Of a stretch of 9,359 bases of DNA, positions 6,149 to 9,359 are shown one piece after another; within the stretch, counting starts at the first letter, position 1, and each line of letters opens with the position of its first letter. The stretch covers positions 1 to 9,359 of the forward strand of contig JAGKXC010000077.1 of the NCBI GenBank assembly GCA_021151535.1. Reading direction: 5' to 3'. The translations under genes and the position numbers were made by a program. Below the pieces are notes generated by a model. The model was not told the origin of the DNA, did not search any database, and saw nothing but the letters and a program-made list of their open reading frames with translations. Origin of the DNA: Sphingobacteriia bacterium (GTDB lineage Bacteria; Bacteroidota; Bacteroidia; NS11-12g; UBA955).

Positions 6149-8629
6149 TTAGAATTTGAAGTTGTATGAAACTGCGGGAACGATGCTACCAATTACGCTA
6201 TAACGGATTGCAGCATTGGCAGGCATATCCTTGTAGTTGGTGGCAAAATAGATACTGAATGGGTTTCTGCGATTGTAAGTATTATAGGTAGAAAATACCC
6301 AGTAGCTTTCGCGTTTTGGGGTTTTCTTTCGGTAATAGGTTAAACTTAAATCAAGGCGATGGTAGTTGGGATTGCGTACGTTGTTTCTCGCATTGCTACC
6401 GGCGTCGGGCACGGTATAACCTTGTACTTTGTACTGCCCAGTGTAGAATGTAGTTGGAGTACCACTACTAAAGATAAAGTTGGCTGCAAATTCAAGGCGA
6501 TTATTGATTTTGTATTGGGCAACGACTGCTAAATTGTGCTTGCGATCAAATCGGTTTGCGTACCAATCGTTGTTATTGATTCCAACTACTTTTCTCTCTG
6601 ATCGGGAGAGGGTGTAACTCACCCATCCGGTAAGTTTGCCAGCGGATTTTTTTACATAAACTTCTAAACCATAGGCTCTGCCAATACCGGTAAGCAAATC
6701 GGCTTCCAAGAATTCATTGAGCAGCAAGTTGGCTCCGTCTATGTAATCAACTTGGTTTTGAAATTTTTTATAGTAGGTTTCTACGCTTGTTTCGATAGTA
6801 GAATTTTTTCCATAGTTTTTGAAATATCCGATAGATACTTGATCGGCAATTTCGGGTTTGATGTTGTTGGTGGTGGGTTGCCAAACATCAAAAGGAACAG
6901 ATGCAGCGGTATTTGAAATAAGGTGCAGGTTTTGAACCATGCGGTTGTACCCACCTTTGATAGAAGAAGTATTTCCCAATTGCCATTTGAAACTCAAACG
7001 CGGTTCTGGGAATATGTAAGAGGCAACTGTTTCGCCTTTTTTGGTGGTATATACAGAGTCAAGAATGCCTTGTTGACCAGGTTGGCGATTGTAAATGTAC
7101 ACTTTTCCAGGGCCGAGATAGTTGAAGTTGCTCATACGCAATCCGGCTCTAACGGAGAACTTGCCATTGGCGTTCCAATCGTTGGTGAGGTAAACACCAT
7201 TTTCCAATGCATAACGATCTGGCAAACCAAATTTAATATCTAGGGAGCTGGATTTAGCTCTAGCATCGCCAGGGATAAAGCGATAGTAGGTAGATTGTGC
7301 ACCAAAAGAAACGACATTTTTAGGGTTGATAGCCCAGTTAAAATCAGCTTTAACGCTATTGTTTACGATATAACTCTGCCAATTGAAAACGGCATCGCGG
7401 TTGGTGAATTCCAGGTTATAGCGGTAGCGAGAATAATAATAGGTAAAATTGGAGAACAACTTGTTGTTGAAAACATGATTCCATCTGCCAGTTACGGTAG
7501 AATTTCCCCACTTTACACCAAACAAGCCCGCTGCTTTGAAAACATCGTCGCCCAAATAACTTGAAATGAAGAAGTTGTTTTTGCCTGTGCTGTAGTTGAA
7601 TTTGGTGGTGAGGTCGTAGAAGTAAAACTGCGAGCCACTGAGGTTGTCTTTTAGGAAGGGTTTTGCAAGGAAATCGATATAGGAGCGGCGGCCCGACACC
7701 AAGAAGCTTGATTTTGCGGGCGTTTTTCTGTTTTTGGTAGAATTTTTTAATTGGGAGAGCAGGTTTTGGTTTTGTGAAGAGCCATCTTTGGGTGTTAGTG
7801 AGATTGGGCCTTCCAGCGTAAAGCGTGAGAAAATGGTGCCGACGCCGCCGCTTCCTGAAAGTCTACTTTTGTTGCCGTCGCGTGTTTTTACATCCAGGGT
7901 AGAACTAAGTCTACCGCCATAGTTTGCGGGAATACCGCCTTTCACCAATTCCACATCCTTAACGGCATCGGGGTTAAAGATGGAGAAGAAACCAAACAAG
8001 TGTGCTGAATTGAAAACGGGTGCTTCGTCCATGAGTACCAAATTTTGATCAATTCCACCACCACGAACGTTAAATCCAGAGGCACCTTCGCCTACTGTGG
8101 TAACACCGGGTAGCAACTGAACACTGCGAATCACATCGGGTTCGCCCAGCAACGCAGGAATCTTTTTAATGGTTTGACCGTTGATACTTTGCACGGAAAC
8201 ATCCAACGATTTCACATTGGAATTGCGTTTGGCATTGATGGTAACAGCGCCAATATCATCGGGTCTGGAGAACAAGTTAATGTTATAGGTAATATTTTGA
8301 TTAGCGGTACCATTTACGGTAATTTCCATTTCGGGATATCCGGGTGCACTGCTTACAATTTTATAATTTCCGGGCGATAGGGTGATGCTGTAAAATCCGT
8401 AGCTATTACTTTGGGCTTTTTGCATTACAGCTGATACTGCGGCATTGGTTTTAAGCGCTTGAATACTGGCTTTGTTAATGGTTTCCTGTGTAATGCTATC
8501 GCGCACATAACCAGAAAGAGTGAAATTTTGGGCGTAAGCGTTTTGGAACAAAGAGCTTAAAAAAATGACGGCTGCAAAATTGGGTTTGAAGAGGTTAAAA
8601 ATAGGGATGAGCCTGGATGTCATTTTCAT
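6149..8629 (-). CDS. TonB-dependent outer-membrane receptor with CarboxypepD_reg-like domain
   Basis: An outer-membrane beta-barrel transporter powered by TonB-ExbBD, about 826 aa from ATG 8629. A signal peptide of about 33 residues ends in NAYA before QN. Residues about 36-118 form a carboxypeptidase-regulatory-like beta-sandwich (LSGYVRD near its start, SYGFYSITLSPGNYKI). The plug domain follows at about 138-255, with IRSVQLLPGV, FNVRGGG (186-192), LVLMDEAPVFN and ELVKGGIPANYGGRLSS. The rest is barrel strands rich in aromatic residues, ending in YNFKF with the terminal Phe expected for BAM-dependent insertion. The frame extends to a TTG at 8656, but that overlaps the promoter box, so ATG 8629 (or 8623) is the start. 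It is the first gene of an operon with the DUF4249 lipoprotein and lies behind a strong terminator of the previous gene. It belongs to the shorter receptor class paired with DUF4249, not the longer SusC type. The substrate is unknown. Confidence 0.93.
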   Translation of the reverse strand: MKMTSRLIPIFNLFKPNFAAVIFLSSLFQNAYAQNFTLSGYVRDSITQETINKASIQALKTNAAVSAVMQKAQSNSYGFYSITLSPGNYKIVSSAPGYPEMEITVNGTANQNITYNINLFSRPDDIGAVTINAKRNSNVKSLDVSVQSINGQTIKKIPALLGEPDVIRSVQLLPGVTTVGEGASGFNVRGGGIDQNLVLMDEAPVFNSAHLFGFFSIFNPDAVKDVELVKGGIPANYGGRLSSTLDVKTRDGNKSRLSGSGGVGTIFSRFTLEGPISLTPKDGSSQNQNLLSQLKNSTKNRKTPAKSSFLVSGRRSYIDFLAKPFLKDNLSGSQFYFYDLTTKFNYSTGKNNFFISSYLGDDVFKAAGLFGVKWGNSTVTGRWNHVFNNKLFSNFTYYYSRYRYNLEFTNRDAVFNWQSYIVNNSVKADFNWAINPKNVVSFGAQSTYYRFIPGDARAKSSSLDIKFGLPDRYALENGVYLTNDWNANGKFSVRAGLRMSNFNYLGPGKVYIYNRQPGQQGILDSVYTTKKGETVASYIFPEPRLSFKWQLGNTSSIKGGYNRMVQNLHLISNTAASVPFDVWQPTTNNIKPEIADQVSIGYFKNYGKNSTIETSVETYYKKFQNQVDYIDGANLLLNEFLEADLLTGIGRAYGLEVYVKKSAGKLTGWVSYTLSRSERKVVGINNNDWYANRFDRKHNLAVVAQYKINNRLEFAANFIFSSGTPTTFYTGQYKVQGYTVPDAGSNARNNVRNPNYHRLDLSLTYYRKKTPKRESYWVFSTYNTYNRRNPFSIYFATNYKDMPANAAIRYSVIGSIVPAVSYNFKF

Positions 8630-8653
8630 GGATGGTTGGAGCGAAAAGGGCAG

Positions 8654-8661
8654 CAAAAATA
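8654..8661 (-). promoter_or_regulatory. Bacteroidota -7 promoter box for the receptor/DUF4249 operon
   Basis: The minus strand reads TATTTTTG, an exact TAnnTTTG match, 47 bp downstream of the citrate synthase terminator. Transcription would start near 8649, leaving a leader of about 20 bases without a Shine-Dalgarno sequence before ATG 8629. A TTG lies 25 bp upstream of the box, slightly farther than usual for a -33 element. Confidence 0.55.
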
Positions 8662-8707
8662 GGATTTAAGTTAATGTTATGTAGTTCAATTCGATTGAGA
8701 GTAAAAG

Positions 8708-8752
8708 AAAAACCGACCAACGGATCATGTAACATGTCGTTGATCGGTTTTT
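8708..8752 (-). terminator. Strong intrinsic terminator after citrate synthase
   Basis: A 15-bp inverted repeat pairs 8708-8722 with 8738-8752. Its GC core ACCGACCAACG/CGTTGATCGGT contains one A/C position on the plus strand, which is a G-T pair on the minus-strand RNA. The stem is flanked by AAAAA and TTTTT, so it has the form of an intrinsic terminator with a U tract on either strand. The 15-base loop holds a smaller CATG/CATG pairing. It starts 46 bp after the citrate synthase stop and insulates the receptor operon downstream. Confidence 0.88.
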
Positions 8753-8798
8753 GTAAATATGAAACAAATCGTAAGCCGAAATGTTTGATAAATTTTGA

Positions 8799-9359
8799 TT
8801 AAGGGCGATCTTTCATGTGAACGAAAGGACGTGGGGTTTCGCCAACATAGATTTGGCGAGGGCGAGCGATGGGTTGTTTTTCTTTACGCATTTCTTGCCA
8901 TTGAGAAATCCAACCTGGAAGGCGGCCCATGGAGAACAATACAGTAAAGAAATCTGTTGGGAATCCCATGGCTCTGTAGATAATACCAGAGTAGAAATCT
9001 ACGTTAGGGAATAATTTTCTATCGATGAAATATGGATCTGTAAGTGCTGCTTCTTCCAATTCTTTTGCGATATCAAGAACAGGATCGTTAACACCCAATC
9101 TTTCCAAAACATCGTCACATGCTTTCTTGATAATTTTAGCACGTGGGTCGAAGTTTTTATATACTCTATGACCGAAGCCCATCAAGCGGAAAGGATCGTT
9201 TTTATCTTTGGCTTTGTTGATGAATTTCTTCACATCGCCACCGTCATTTTTAATGGCTTCAAGCATTTCCAACACTTCTTGGTTAGCGCCACCGTGAAGT
9301 GGGCCCCAAAGAGCGGAGATACCAGCGGAGATGCTGCTATACAAGTTGGCTTGAGAGCT
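8799..9359 (-). CDS. gltA: Citrate synthase, C-terminal part (partial)
   Basis: Citrate synthase condenses acetyl-CoA with oxaloacetate to open the TCA cycle in the cytoplasm. The last 186 residues are visible; the gene continues past the right edge, and the in-frame TTG at 9344 is internal. The catalytic triad can be placed: His22 in WGPLHGGANQ, His64 in GFGHRVYKNFDPRA and Asp121 in VDFYSGIIYRAMGFP (visible-fragment numbering). The spacings of 42 and 57 residues fit E. coli GltA (His264, His305, Asp362). The ending, ARPRQIYVGE then a short tail, also matches the family. Nothing seems broken. It ends in TAA and is followed by a strong terminator, so it is not co-transcribed with the receptor gene. 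The N-terminal region is outside the window, so the type I or II assignment cannot be settled. Confidence 0.96.
   Translation of the reverse strand, partial: SSQANLYSSISAGISALWGPLHGGANQEVLEMLEAIKNDGGDVKKFINKAKDKNDPFRLMGFGHRVYKNFDPRAKIIKKACDDVLERLGVNDPVLDIAKELEEAALTDPYFIDRKLFPNVDFYSGIIYRAMGFPTDFFTVLFSMGRLPGWISQWQEMRKEKQPIARPRQIYVGETPRPFVHMKDRP

Noticed and set aside
8760..8790. Imperfect inverted repeat AAACA...TGTTT between the citrate synthase stop and the terminator
   Set aside because: Five pairs, a 2x2 internal loop and three more pairs in AT-rich sequence are expected by chance; the terminator next to it explains the region.
1..9359. Mobile element, CRISPR array, tRNA, rRNA, phage or defence system
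   Set aside because: I looked for direct repeats, terminal inverted repeats, transposase or integrase motifs and RNA gene signatures and found none. Genes are intact housekeeping or transport genes, so I do not claim a new system here.

Overview
This window looks like ordinary chromosomal core sequence from a member of the Bacteroidota. Four things suggest this. Exact TAnnTTTG (-7) promoter boxes lie upstream of three genes. A TonB-dependent receptor with an N-terminal carboxypeptidase-regulatory-like domain is paired with a DUF4249 lipoprotein. A 2-oxo acid dehydrogenase E1 has its alpha and beta subunits fused. A methionine synthase begins at the pterin-binding domain. Placement near Chitinophagales or Sphingobacteriales is a guess from gene style, not something the sequence proves.

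Layout, left to right. Positions 1-536 (minus) are the N-terminal part of a B12-dependent methionine synthase (metH), cut by the window edge. It follows, 57 bp downstream on the same strand, the fused E1 gene (594 to about 2969, minus). A 109-bp divergent promoter region separates E1 from uvrB (3079-5121, plus), the damage-recognition helicase of nucleotide excision repair. Its promoter box ends only four bases before the ATG, which suggests a leaderless transcript. uvrB converges on a two-gene minus-strand operon: a TonB-dependent outer-membrane receptor (about 8629 to 6149) followed 15 bp later by a DUF4249 lipoprotein (about 6133 to 5210). The right edge (8799-9359, minus) holds the C-terminal part of citrate synthase. 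It ends in a strong intrinsic terminator that separates it from the receptor operon.

The genes serve separate functions: central carbon and 2-oxo acid metabolism (E1, citrate synthase), one-carbon and methionine metabolism (MetH), DNA repair (UvrB), and outer-membrane uptake of an unidentified substrate (the receptor and lipoprotein pair). I see no mobile element, CRISPR array, tRNA, rRNA, phage or defence gene. No gap between genes exceeds about 170 bp. I found no convincing new multi-gene system. The points worth a second look are the leaderless uvrB, the unusual thiamine-binding motif in the fused E1, the missing homocysteine domain of MetH, and the uncharacterised receptor/DUF4249 pair.
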